Positions 8,289 to 16,298 of a stretch of 64,000 nt of DNA are shown here, piece by piece. Below the pieces are notes generated by a model. It worked only from the letters and a program-made list of their open reading frames with translations, was not told the DNA's origin and did no database searches. This DNA is from an uncultured Collinsella sp. (GTDB lineage Bacteria; Actinomycetota; Coriobacteriia; Coriobacteriales; Coriobacteriaceae): contig CAUGJE010000001.1 of assembly GCA_959599915.1 (NCBI GenBank), positions 1-64,000 of the forward strand. The letters run 5' to 3'. Position 1 is the stretch's first letter. Each line of letters opens with the position of its first letter. Both the position numbers and the translations under genes were made by a program.

Positions 8289-8300
8289 ACCGTAAACGGT
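8289..8300. promoter_or_regulatory. Perfect ACCGTNNACGGT palindrome upstream of lacA
   Basis: ACCGTAAACGGT is the exact form of the recurrent motif. It is followed at 8302-8321 by a second inverted repeat (TTTGTTC, six A, GAACAAA) and at 8336-8345 by the palindrome GGTTGCAACC, so this 300-bp leader region carries several potential protein sites and no gene. Confidence 0.5.
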
Positions 8301-8471
8301 ATTTGTTCAAAAAAGAACAAAGTTAAACAAATAATGGTTGCAACCTATGTTCGAATGTGTTCAAATAAACATGAACAGTGAAGAACCGCACATTCAGATG
8401 CCCGGACCTGAGCGCGATTCAACACTTCCAAACAGAAACTACGCACCTGCGTATCTCTCAAGGAGGATGTC

Positions 8472-8900
8472 ATGAGGGTTGTAATCGCTTCCGATGCCGA
8501 CGGTATGTCGATGAAGGAGTCCATCAAGGAGATGCTCATCGCTGACGGTCACGAGGTCGTCGACTATTCCGAGACCCCTGCTGCGGACTTTGTCGATTCC
8601 GCGACCGCCGTTGCCAAGGACCTGCTGGAGCACAAGGATTCCCAGGGCTTCGCATTCGATAAGTACGGCGTCGGCTCCTATATGGCCGCCGTCAAGATCA
8701 AGGGCATGGTCGTCGCCAACATTTCCGACGAGCGTTCCGCCTACATGACCCGCGAGCACAACGGCTCGCGCATGGTCACCATGGGCCCGGGCGTTGTGGG
8801 CACCGAGGTCGCCAAGAAGATCGCCCGCGAGTTCCTGCGCGCCCAGTACGCCGGCGGCCGTCACCAGATCCGTGTCGACATGCTCAACAAGATGGCCTAA
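8472..8900 (+). CDS. lacA: Galactose-6-phosphate isomerase subunit LacA
   Basis: With LacB, converts galactose-6-phosphate to tagatose-6-phosphate. The 142-residue RpiB/LacAB-family protein carries the LacA hallmarks: VVANISDERSAYMTREHN in the middle and the C-terminal GGRHQIRVDMLNKM that is nearly identical to streptococcal LacA. LacA subunits lack the catalytic Cys found in LacB, as here. SD AAGGAGG precedes the ATG. It is followed after 63 bp by lacB in the same direction, and the pair probably begins the lacA-lacB-lacX-lacC operon. The upstream region holds several palindromes. Confidence 0.95.
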   Translation: MRVVIASDADGMSMKESIKEMLIADGHEVVDYSETPAADFVDSATAVAKDLLEHKDSQGFAFDKYGVGSYMAAVKIKGMVVANISDERSAYMTREHNGSRMVTMGPGVVGTEVAKKIAREFLRAQYAGGRHQIRVDMLNKMA

Positions 8901-8963
8901 CGAGAGCCACCGAGAACTCGAACTTCTATCTCAACTTGTGAATTCAGACGAAAGGACGTTCTG

Positions 8964-9488
8964 ATGAAGAAGACCATCGCAATCGGTTGCGACCATATCG
9001 TTACGGACGAGAAGATCTATCTGGCCGACCGCCTGGAGCAGGCTGGCTACAAGGTGCTCGATTGCGGCACCTACAGCCACACCCGTACGCACTATCCCAT
9101 CTACGGTAAGGCCGTGGGCGAGGCTGTTGCCAGCGGCAAGGCCGACTTTGGCGTGGCCCTGTGCGGCACCGGCATCGGCATCACCAACGCCGTCAACAAG
9201 GTTCCCGGCGCTCGCTGCGCCCTGGTTCGCGACATGACCTCTGCCCTGTATGCCCGTCGCGAGCTCAACGCCAACATCGTGGGCTTTGGCGGCAAGATCA
9301 CCGGCGAGTTCCTGATGGCCGATATCATGCTTGCCTTCCTGGAGGAGCCCTACGAGAAGACTCCCGAGCACGACGCCCTGATTGCCAAGATCGACGCCTG
9401 CAATAAGGCCGACGCCGAGGCTCAGGCTGACCCGCACTTCTTTGACGAGTTCCTCGAGAAGTGGGACCGCGGCGAGTATCACGACTAA
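8964..9488 (+). CDS. lacB: Galactose-6-phosphate isomerase subunit LacB
   Basis: Catalytic partner of LacA in the tagatose-6-phosphate pathway. The 174-residue protein has the LacB signature start (IAIGCDHIVTDEK), the active-site segment CGTGIGITNAVNKVPG and the C-terminal FFDEFLEKWDRGEYHD, which matches lactococcal LacB almost residue for residue. SD AAAGGA. It is separated from the next gene by about 370 bp of structured sequence. Confidence 0.96.
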   Translation: MKKTIAIGCDHIVTDEKIYLADRLEQAGYKVLDCGTYSHTRTHYPIYGKAVGEAVASGKADFGVALCGTGIGITNAVNKVPGARCALVRDMTSALYARRELNANIVGFGGKITGEFLMADIMLAFLEEPYEKTPEHDALIAKIDACNKADAEAQADPHFFDEFLEKWDRGEYHD

Positions 9489-9493
9489 GGGGG

Positions 9494-9634
9494 TTCCGGC
9501 GTTTTAACAAACGCCGGACCGGTCGACGCTGCGAAGCCATCTGGCGGGCAATCTGCCGCTCAGCTTCGACGGCATGACCAGAAGGTCAATGCCGTCTCGC
9601 TTCACGGCACCTTGCCTCGCCAGCTGGCTTCTCG
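9494..9634 (+). promoter_or_regulatory. Structured intercistronic region between lacB and lacX
   Basis: A hairpin TCCGGCGTTT / AAACGCCGGA lies at 9494-9518. It is followed by a larger nested structure: outer arms 9533-9551 with 9611-9630 (GAAGCCA..CTGGCG) and an inner 12-bp hairpin GACGGCATGACC / GGTCAATGCCGTC at 9569-9596. The remaining 9635-9862 shows no gene. It may separate lacAB from lacXC expression or stabilise the upstream message. Inferred by hand-pairing. Confidence 0.45.
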
Positions 9635-9862
9635 CTGATGTCTGAGTGACCTGTGGGGTTACCGCTGTTGTTGCGAAGCGTTCTGGTATGGCAAGTTGCT
9701 CCGATAACACGTTTGCTTGCTTGGCTTGAGTGCTTCGTTTTGGCGGCCCCCGGCATTCTGCAGCTTTTCAATTGACGGCTCGCGTTTCTGTGAGGGGGCG
9801 CGGGCCGGTTTTCTATCAGCCCCACTGACTTGGCGGGCTGTCGTAAGAAAGGGAAGGCTCCT

Positions 9863-10744
9863 ATGGAGTTTGTTCTTGATAACGGTTCTATCCGCGTAGC
9901 ACTGAGCACGGCTGGCGGATCGTTCACTTCTATTGCGGCCAACGGCCGTGAGTACCTGTGGCAGGGTGACCCGGCGGTCTGGTCGGGCCAGGCACCCATT
10001 TGTTTCCCGATCTGCGGCGGCCTTCGCGACGGTCACGCAATGACCATGGGCGGCCGCGAGGTTAGGCTCGCCCGCCACGGCTTTGCGCGCAAACAGGAGT
10101 GGAAGCTCGAGGAACAGAGCGACAACATGGTTGCACTGAGCCTAAGCTCTGCCGACCATGCCGAGCTGCTCGAGCAGTACCCGTATCCGTTTAAGATCGT
10201 TGCTCGTTACACGATCGATGCGGCAAAGGTGGCCGTGTCGTACGAGGTGACCAATGAGGGCACCGAGGACATGCCGTTCTTTGTGGGTGGCCACCCCGGC
10301 TTTAAGTGCCCGCTCGACGAGGACGAGTCCTATGACGACTATGAGCTTCGTTTTGATCAGCGTGAGGCCGCCGAGCTCTGTACTGCCGTTCCCTCGACGG
10401 GCCTGATTGATGTTGAGCATCGCAGTAAGAACCCCATGATCGACCAGAACCTGCCGCTTGCCCACGAACTCTTCGACTTCGCGGAGACCATCTTTGACGT
10501 GCTCGAGAGCCGCGTGGTTACGCTGACCAAGAAAACCGAGGACAAGGGCGTGCGCCTGACGTTCCCCGATATGCCATACCTGATTGTGTGGAGCAAGCCC
10601 GAGGGTGACTTTGTGGCCGTGGAACCGTGGGGCGGCCTGTCTACCTGCTCCGATGAGGACGATATTCTGGAGCACAAGCGTGGCTGCCTGGTTGCCAAGC
10701 CGGGGGAGACCGTCATTCGCGGTTTTGAGATCGAGATCCTTTAA
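9863..10744 (+). CDS. Aldose 1-epimerase family protein (LacX-like)
   Basis: A 293-residue galactose-mutarotase-fold protein of the LacX/YihR type: LWQGDPAVWSGQAPICFPICG near residue 30, the metal/substrate histidine in RHGFAR, GGHPGFKCP in the middle and VAVEPWGGLSTCSDED toward the end. It likely interconverts anomers of galactose or a phosphorylated sugar. LacX is the last gene of the lactococcal lac operon, which matches this position between lacB and lacC. I chose ATG 9863 (GGGAAGG upstream) over an in-frame codon 33 bases earlier. The true substrate of LacX-type proteins is not settled. Confidence 0.85.
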   Translation: MEFVLDNGSIRVALSTAGGSFTSIAANGREYLWQGDPAVWSGQAPICFPICGGLRDGHAMTMGGREVRLARHGFARKQEWKLEEQSDNMVALSLSSADHAELLEQYPYPFKIVARYTIDAAKVAVSYEVTNEGTEDMPFFVGGHPGFKCPLDEDESYDDYELRFDQREAAELCTAVPSTGLIDVEHRSKNPMIDQNLPLAHELFDFAETIFDVLESRVVTLTKKTEDKGVRLTFPDMPYLIVWSKPEGDFVAVEPWGGLSTCSDEDDILEHKRGCLVAKPGETVIRGFEIEIL

Positions 10745-10797
10745 CGAGTTATCGTATGTTTGGGGCGGGTCATGCCGCCCCGGAACAGGAGTTCAAT

Positions 10798-11733
10798 ATG
10801 ATTCTGACCGTCACCATGAACCCGTCGATTGATACGCGCTATCAGCTCGACAAGCTGATCATTGACGACGTTAACCGCGTCACGCCCGAAAAGACCGCTG
10901 GCGGCAAGGGCCTCAACGTGAGCCGTGTGCTGCTGCAACTGGGAGACGACGTGCTCGCGACTGGTCTGCTTGGCGGCCACATGGGTGCCTATATGGCCGA
11001 GCTTATGGATGCCGACGGCGTCAAGAACGACTTTGTGCCCATCGCCGGTGAGACGCGCATTTGCCTGAATATTCTGCACGAGGGTAATCAGACCGAGCTG
11101 CTGGAGAGCGGCCCGCAGATCGCCCCGGCCGAGCTCGAGGCCTTTACGGCCAAGTTCGCCGAGCTCGCGGCGAAGGCGGACGTTGTGACGCTTTCGGGCT
11201 CGCTGCCGCGTGGCGTCGATGCCGGCTACTATGCCGAGCTCGTCAAGATCGCCGAGGAGGCGGGCGCCAAGGTGCTGCTCGACACCTCGGGTGCATCGCT
11301 GGAGGCAGCGCTGGAGTCCGACGCTAAGCCCGAGCTCGTAAAGCCCAACCTGACCGAGATTAACGGCCTACTGGGTACGTCCTTTACGACCGATGATGTC
11401 GATGCCCTGCGCGAGGCGCTTGCCGCCGATGGCCGCTTTGCCGGTATTCCCTGGGTTGTCGTTTCGATGGGCGCTGCCGGTTCGGTGGGCTTCCATGAGG
11501 GTCGCGCGTTCCGCGCCAAGACGCCCGCGATTGCGGCTGTGAACGCAACGGGTTCCGGCGACTCGACCATCGCCGGTTTTGCGCATGCCATTGCTGCTGG
11601 TGCCGACGACGTCACGGTGCTCAAGACCGCCAATACCTGCGGTAAGCTCAACGCCATGGATCCCAAGACCGGCCACCTGATCATGGACCGCTGGGACGAG
11701 ATCTACAGCAACGTTGAGGTCGTAGAGTTGTAG
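10798..11733 (+). CDS. lacC: Tagatose-6-phosphate kinase
   Basis: Phosphorylates tagatose-6-phosphate to tagatose-1,6-bisphosphate. The 311-residue PfkB-family protein begins MILTVTMNPSID like LacC and 1-phosphofructokinase, has the GGKGLNVSRVL sugar-binding motif, and the ATP/anion-hole signature NATGSGDSTIAGFA with catalytic Asp. GETRICLNI and GHLIMDRW also resemble LacC. ATG 10798 follows CAGGAG. It is 53 bp downstream of the lacX-like gene, with a small GGGGCGG hairpin in between. 1-phosphofructokinase is the alternative reading; the lacA-lacB context decides for LacC. Confidence 0.92.
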   Translation: MILTVTMNPSIDTRYQLDKLIIDDVNRVTPEKTAGGKGLNVSRVLLQLGDDVLATGLLGGHMGAYMAELMDADGVKNDFVPIAGETRICLNILHEGNQTELLESGPQIAPAELEAFTAKFAELAAKADVVTLSGSLPRGVDAGYYAELVKIAEEAGAKVLLDTSGASLEAALESDAKPELVKPNLTEINGLLGTSFTTDDVDALREALAADGRFAGIPWVVVSMGAAGSVGFHEGRAFRAKTPAIAAVNATGSGDSTIAGFAHAIAAGADDVTVLKTANTCGKLNAMDPKTGHLIMDRWDEIYSNVEVVEL

Positions 11734-11758
11734 CGGTTGCGACTCCTAATAGAATGAT

Positions 11759-11816
11759 CGTGGATAATCTCCCGCTTTTGGTGCCCATACGAGTTCAAAG
11801 TGGGGGATTTTCCACG
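11759..11816. repeat. Imperfect hairpin downstream of lacC
   Basis: CGTGGATAATCTCCCGCTTT (11759-11778) pairs with AAAGTGGGGGATTTTCCACG (11797-11816), with a few mismatches. Probably part of the transcription end of lacC. Confidence 0.5.
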
Positions 11817-11820
11817 CTCG

Positions 11821-11881
11821 AGTCATTAGTTGTTGGGGACGTTCTTGTTTGACTAGTCGTTTAAGAACGTCCCCAATGACT
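11821..11881. repeat. REP-like GGGGACGTTCTT hairpin, copy 1
   Basis: Arms TTGGGGACGTTCTT (11833-11846) and AAGAACGTCCCCAA (11863-11876) enclosed by AGTCATT / AATGACT. A near-identical copy in opposite orientation lies at 41241-41294. Confidence 0.65.
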
Positions 11882-11885
11882 ACAC

Positions 11886-11932
11886 TCAAAAACGGCGCCC
11901 GTCGGCGATGTTGCCGGCGGGCGCCGTTGTCT
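11886..11932 (-). terminator. Bidirectional terminator between lacC and galT
   Basis: A stem of AACGGCGCCCG (11891-11901) and CGGGCGCCGTT (11918-11928). The minus-strand side ends in GTTTTTGAG, so it best terminates galT. Confidence 0.75.
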
Positions 11933-11974
11933 TGAAGACGAAATAGTCCGTTTTCCTCCGTCCCCAAGGGATCA

Positions 11975-13603
11975 TTACAGTGAGTCGATAAAGCGCTGCT
12001 GGGCGGCGCGGCCGGCTTCGTCCCACTTAAAGACGCCGGCGTTGTCGAGCACGTGGCCAAACACTACGCCGACCTCCTCGTGCAGGATGTCGATGGCGTT
12101 GTCCGCCGTAAGCTCGTCGGCGCGGCGGGCATAGACGTCCTCGGCCCACGCGGCATGGCTGCGGCAAAGGTCGTCGCCCTCGAGCGCTGCGGCAAGGTCG
12201 TAGCTGGTATCGGCTTTGGCTGCCAGCAGGTGCTCGCGGACAGCGCCGAGCTCGGGAACCAGGCGCGGCGGAAGAATAGCCAGGCCCATAACCTCGATCA
12301 GGCCGATGTTCTCCTTCTTAATGTGGTGATACTCGGCATGCGGGTGGAAAACGCCCAGCGGATGCTCGTCGGTCGTGATATTGCAGCGAAGCGCCAGGTA
12401 GGCCTCGTAAATCTCGCCGCCGGCGTTGCCGCGGGAGTCGACGCGGCGGATGACGGGCGTCACGGTGTTGTGCGCTACGCCGTCGGCCGTGTGCGCGATA
12501 ACGCCCGCAGACTCGTCGGTCCACTCGCGCCAGGCGAGGATAATCTTCTCGGCAGCGTCGAGCAGCTGAGCGCGGTCATGCGAGCGCAGGCGCAGCACCG
12601 AGAGCGGCCACTGCAGCACAGTGCCGGTGACCTGGTCAAAACCGGGCATGCTAAACTGCGAGACCTCGGCGGCATGCATCATGGGGAACTCGTGCGCGCC
12701 GCCCTGGAAGTGGTCGTGCGACAGAATCGAGCCGCCCACGATAGGCAGGTCGGCGTTGGAGCCGATGAAGTAATGCGGGAACAGGTCCACAAAGTCGAGC
12801 AGGCAGGTCAAGCCCTTGCGGTCGACGTGCATCGGACGATGCTCGGAGCTCATGGCAATGCAGTGCTCGTTAAAGTAGGCGTACGGGCTGTACTGGAAGC
12901 CCCAGCGCTCGCCATTAAGCTGAATGGGAATAACGCGTAGGTTCTGGCGAGCGGGGTGGGCGCCGCCGTCGGCTGCGGCGGAGCGTCCCGGGTAGCCCTC
13001 GTTTTCGATGCACAGCTGGCAGGCGGGGTACTTTTCGCCCGTGTTCTTTGCGGCGCCGGCGGCAGCGATATCGCGTGGGTCCTTCTCGGGCTTGGACAGG
13101 TTGATGGTGATCTCCAGGTCACCCCAGTTGGTGGGGGTGCTCCATTTGATGTTGCGCGCGATGGCGGCACGGCGCACGTAGCCGGCGTCGCAGCACAGGC
13201 CGTAGAACCAGTCGGTTGCGGCGCGGGGCTCGTTGACGCCCATACGTCCGTTGAACTCCTCGTTTACAACCGAAGGCCTCGGCATGAGCGCACCCATGAT
13301 GCGCATGGCGATGCGGTCGCGGCCTGACGCCGTGTCCTCGGCGGCACCGTTGGTAACGGCGGCCTCGGAAAGCGCGGCAAGCGTGCCCTCCAGGTCAAAG
13401 TCGGGGAGTGTATCGGGGTGCAAGAGCGAAATCTTCTCGGTCTTGAGTGCCCAAGCCATGTCGAGTGCGGGGCCCGTGGCGCCGATGCACTCCAAAATGG
13501 TGTTGTATGCCCAGATCCGGTCGTCCTGGCCGATCATCGATCGGTGGATGGCGTACTCGATCAGGTTCTGCGCGGCCTCTCGCACGTCAGTCATTACAGC
13601 CAT
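11975..13603 (-). CDS. galT: Galactose-1-phosphate uridylyltransferase, class II
   Basis: Leloir pathway enzyme exchanging UMP between UDP-glucose and galactose-1-phosphate. The 542-residue length and sequence mark the long GalT type found in Firmicutes and Coriobacteriia (N-terminal YAIHRSMIGQDD, GGSILSHDHFQGG around the nucleotide-binding histidines, and HPHAEYHHIKKENIGLIEVMGLA). GTG/ATG choice: ATG 13603 has GGGGG ten bases upstream; a second ATG three codons later forms a TAATG overlap with the galK stop. Either way galK and galT are translationally coupled. The pair runs opposite to lacC and shares its upstream control region with a LacI-type gene. Confidence 0.94.
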   Translation of the reverse strand: MAVMTDVREAAQNLIEYAIHRSMIGQDDRIWAYNTILECIGATGPALDMAWALKTEKISLLHPDTLPDFDLEGTLAALSEAAVTNGAAEDTASGRDRIAMRIMGALMPRPSVVNEEFNGRMGVNEPRAATDWFYGLCCDAGYVRRAAIARNIKWSTPTNWGDLEITINLSKPEKDPRDIAAAGAAKNTGEKYPACQLCIENEGYPGRSAAADGGAHPARQNLRVIPIQLNGERWGFQYSPYAYFNEHCIAMSSEHRPMHVDRKGLTCLLDFVDLFPHYFIGSNADLPIVGGSILSHDHFQGGAHEFPMMHAAEVSQFSMPGFDQVTGTVLQWPLSVLRLRSHDRAQLLDAAEKIILAWREWTDESAGVIAHTADGVAHNTVTPVIRRVDSRGNAGGEIYEAYLALRCNITTDEHPLGVFHPHAEYHHIKKENIGLIEVMGLAILPPRLVPELGAVREHLLAAKADTSYDLAAALEGDDLCRSHAAWAEDVYARRADELTADNAIDILHEEVGVVFGHVLDNAGVFKWDEAGRAAQQRFIDSL

Positions 13604-14799
13604 GCCGCGTAAGCCCCCTTGTCAGAGATGGCGTAGTGACGGGCAGAGCCCTCGCCCAGCCAGCCGTTCATCTTGGCAATGAAGGTGTCGACCAGATCGA
13701 GCGGCACGAAGGCCTGGATGGTACCGCCAAAGCCGCCGCCGTGGATACGAACGGCGCCACGGCCGTCGAGCACATGCTCGGCAAGAGCAAGCGCGTACAT
13801 GGAAGGCTGCTCGGCACCCAGTTTGGCAACAACATTCTGCAGGTACATGGCGGAGCTGGCGCCGGACTCACGCGTCAGGACCAGGAACTGGTCAATGTCG
13901 CCGGCGTTCAGGGCCGCCCAGCGCTTATCGACCAGGCCGTTCTCGTACCAGTAATGAACGGCGCGCAGGCAGGCGCGGTCGCCCAGCTTGGCGCGCAGCT
14001 CGGGGAGCTTGGCGTCAAAGTCCGCCACGTTTACCTCGCACAGGCGTGCCTTGCCAAACTCGGCGGCGACGTCCTGCATCTCGCGCGGAACAGCGGCGTA
14101 GTCGTCGGTGGCTGCCACATGGTCGGCGCCGACCTTGACGAGCACGAGCGCATAGCCGTGATCCTCAAAGTTGAGTTCGAGCTTCTGGGTCTTAGGCTGA
14201 GCCTGGTCCTCAAAGTCCATGTAGGCGAGGCCGCCCAGGCACACGGCAGCTTGGTCCATCAGACCGCAGGGCTTGCCGTAGTAGTTGTTCTCGGTGCGCT
14301 GGCTCATCTGGGCGAGTGCGACGGGTTCAATGGCGGGCGCGCCCCAGAGCGTCTCCATGGCGCGGCCGTAAGCCGCCTCGACAGCGGCGGAGCTAGAAAG
14401 GCCGCCACCCGAGGGGACGGAGCAGGTAAAGGCAAAGTCGAAGCCCTGGGGCTCAACGCCGAGACCTGCGACCTCGTGGGCCATACCGCGCACGAGGCTT
14501 GCGGACGTGCCCTTCTCGGACTCTTGAATATCCAGCGTGTCGAGCGTGATCTCAAACGTAGGATAACCCTCGTCGGCGACGCGAACCTTGTTGGAATCGG
14601 TCGCCACGGCAATGCCGTCAACGGCGACATCGAGCGAGCCGGCGATAACGTGGCCACCCTCGTGGTCGGTGTGGTTGCCGCTGATCTCGGAGCGGCCGGG
14701 CGCGTGCACATAGAGAACCTGGCGGTCGCCGATGGGGCCAAACTCCTCCTCAAACAGCTTGGTGAGCGTGGCGAGTGTCTTTTCGTCGGGGGTGGTCAT
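13594..14799 (-). CDS. galK: Galactokinase
   Basis: GHMP-family kinase phosphorylating galactose at C1. The 401-residue protein has the galactokinase signature near the N terminus (GRSEISGNHTDHEGG), the ATP-binding PSGGGLSSSAAVE loop, and the C-terminal GGGFGGTIQAFV motif. I start at ATG 14799 (AAAGGA upstream) because the in-frame extension to 14886 would run through operator-like repeats. It overlaps galT. With lacE/lacG present, galK-galT would handle free galactose while lacABC handle galactose-6-phosphate. Confidence 0.95.
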   Translation of the reverse strand: MTTPDEKTLATLTKLFEEEFGPIGDRQVLYVHAPGRSEISGNHTDHEGGHVIAGSLDVAVDGIAVATDSNKVRVADEGYPTFEITLDTLDIQESEKGTSASLVRGMAHEVAGLGVEPQGFDFAFTCSVPSGGGLSSSAAVEAAYGRAMETLWGAPAIEPVALAQMSQRTENNYYGKPCGLMDQAAVCLGGLAYMDFEDQAQPKTQKLELNFEDHGYALVLVKVGADHVAATDDYAAVPREMQDVAAEFGKARLCEVNVADFDAKLPELRAKLGDRACLRAVHYWYENGLVDKRWAALNAGDIDQFLVLTRESGASSAMYLQNVVAKLGAEQPSMYALALAEHVLDGRGAVRIHGGGFGGTIQAFVPLDLVDTFIAKMNGWLGEGSARHYAISDKGAYAAWL

Positions 14800-14839
14800 G
14801 GGAGTCCTTTCCTTGGCGCGCACGGGTGAGTTTTGCGTC

Positions 14840-14857
14840 GTTATGAGTACGTTAACA
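14840..14857. promoter_or_regulatory. gal operator candidate, left arm
   Basis: GTTATGAGTACGTTAACA is a perfect 18-bp reverse complement of 14908-14925, 68 bp away centre to centre. It lies 41 bp upstream of galK. The probable binder is the LacI-type protein at 15138, with looping or dual-operator repression. Confidence 0.6.
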
Positions 14858-14907
14858 ACTTGAAGCGGCATGAACCAAGTGTCCACGATACCGCACGTTA
14901 CGGGCTA

Positions 14908-14925
14908 TGTTAACGTACTCATAAC
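14908..14925. promoter_or_regulatory. gal operator candidate, right arm
   Basis: TGTTAACGTACTCATAAC, inverted partner of 14840-14857. A third partial copy, GAGTACGTTAACA, lies at 15032-15044 closer to the regulator gene. Confidence 0.6.
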
Positions 14926-14971
14926 ACATCGCTTGTCACTTTTTGAGAATCTGGTAATCGGTAGAAATACA

Positions 14972-14983
14972 GCCGTGAACGGT
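14972..14983. promoter_or_regulatory. ACCGTNNACGGT-like palindrome
   Basis: GCCGTGAACGGT, one mismatch from the recurrent motif, between galK and the LacI-type gene. Confidence 0.4.
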
Positions 14984-15031
14984 ACTGTCGTATGGACTTA
15001 TAAAGCAGAAAAGATGCAGATAGAAAAAGTA

Positions 15032-15044
15032 GAGTACGTTAACA
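15032..15044. promoter_or_regulatory. gal operator candidate, third copy
   Basis: GAGTACGTTAACA matches the core of the two galK-proximal arms and lies about 95 bp before the regulator start, consistent with autoregulation. Confidence 0.5.
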
Positions 15045-15137
15045 TGCGTCCGACGATAGCGGGCCTCGGTGCAGGGCGTGTTTCTGCCCAGGCCGGCATT
15101 CACGCTATTCAGATCTCGCAAGGGTGAAGGTGATCCT

Positions 15138-16169
15138 GTGGCAAGGCGCCCGTCCAACGATACAGGTACGCGTCCGGTCTCCATGGCCGACGTCGCCCGC
15201 GCTGCTGGCGTTTCGCAGCAGACGGTTTCGCGCGTCGCCAACGGTTTGCCTAACGTCAACGAGCAGACGCGCCAGCGCGTGCAGGCCGCTATGCAAGAGC
15301 TCGGCTTTCGTCCGAGTTATGCCGGTCGCTCGCTGCGCGACGGCCGCTACCATTCGGTCGGCCTGTGCGTCAACGATGTCACCAAGTTTGGCAACCTCTC
15401 AATGATCGACGGCATCGCCAGCGCTGCTCGCGAGCATAATTGCGCCATCACGCTGGTCGAGATGTCCAAGACCGAGGAGTTTTCGCTTGCCGAGGCCACG
15501 CGTCGTATGGCCGCGCTGCCCGTGGACGGCATCATTATCGGCATGAGTCGCATGGCACCCGATTTTGAGACGTTTGATCCGTTGCCGGGCATTGGCACGG
15601 TCATCGTTACCATGTACGCGCATCCGCGCGTGACCACAGTCGATTCCGACCATTACGGCTGCTCGCTATTGCTTATGGATCACATGTTTGAGCTGGGACA
15701 CGATCAGATTCGCTATATTGGCGGCCCGTCGTTCTCGGTCGACGAGCGGTTTCGTCGCGCCGGTTGGCAGGATGCACTCGAGCGTAAGCACATTAAGCCG
15801 CAGGCGCCGCTCGAGGGCGATTGGTCTGCCAACAGCGGATACGAAGCCGGCAGATATCTGGCCGAGCACGACCGCACCATGACGGCGATTTACGCGGCAA
15901 ACGACCAAATGGCAAACGGTGCCATCGCCGCGCTGCGCGATAGCGGCTTGCGCGTGCCCGAGGACGTGAGCGTGGTGGGCGTCGATGATTCGCTCGATGA
16001 TTTTGTAGCACACAACGAGCTCACGACCGTTCGATTCGACTTGCATCAGCGTGGGCGCGAGGTGTTTGAGCATGCGGTTCCCGAGGCGGGTACGGTGGGC
16101 AAAACCGTTGCCATTCGTATTCCCGGCCAGCTCATCATTCGACATAGCACGGCGATACCGCGCTCATAG
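15138..16169 (+). CDS. LacI/GalR-family regulator, probable gal repressor
   Basis: A 343-residue LacI-type protein divergent from galK. The HTH lies at about residues 17-37 (MADVARAAGVSQQTVSRVAN), followed by hinge and sugar-binding domain (MAPDFETFDPLPG, MYAHPRVTTVDSDHYG, VSVVGVDDSLDD). I chose GTG 15138 with AAGGTGAT upstream; the frame is open further back but those residues do not look like a LacI N terminus. Three operator-like copies of GTACGTTAACA lie between it and galK. It is strongly similar to the regulator at 195, whose upstream region carries a related site, so cross-regulation is possible. Confidence 0.9.
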   Translation: MARRPSNDTGTRPVSMADVARAAGVSQQTVSRVANGLPNVNEQTRQRVQAAMQELGFRPSYAGRSLRDGRYHSVGLCVNDVTKFGNLSMIDGIASAAREHNCAITLVEMSKTEEFSLAEATRRMAALPVDGIIIGMSRMAPDFETFDPLPGIGTVIVTMYAHPRVTTVDSDHYGCSLLLMDHMFELGHDQIRYIGGPSFSVDERFRRAGWQDALERKHIKPQAPLEGDWSANSGYEAGRYLAEHDRTMTAIYAANDQMANGAIAALRDSGLRVPEDVSVVGVDDSLDDFVAHNELTTVRFDLHQRGREVFEHAVPEAGTVGKTVAIRIPGQLIIRHSTAIPRS

Positions 16170-16298
16170 TTTGTGCTGGTAAACGGCGATTTATCGCATT
16201 TTAATAACAATCGGTAAGGATGCCGGCAGATAGCTGTTGGGATGCAGCCGAGTGCTATGATAGACGGGCTCTTTTGTCTATCTAGGAGGCTTTGCCTG

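Noticed and set aside
8472..9488. Two ribose-5-phosphate isomerase B genes
   Set aside because: C-terminal GGRHQIRVDMLNKM and FLEKWDRGEYHD are specific to LacA and LacB.
10798..11733. 1-phosphofructokinase (fruK)
   Set aside because: The families are similar, but position after lacA, lacB and lacX and the LacC-like N terminus favour tagatose-6-phosphate kinase.
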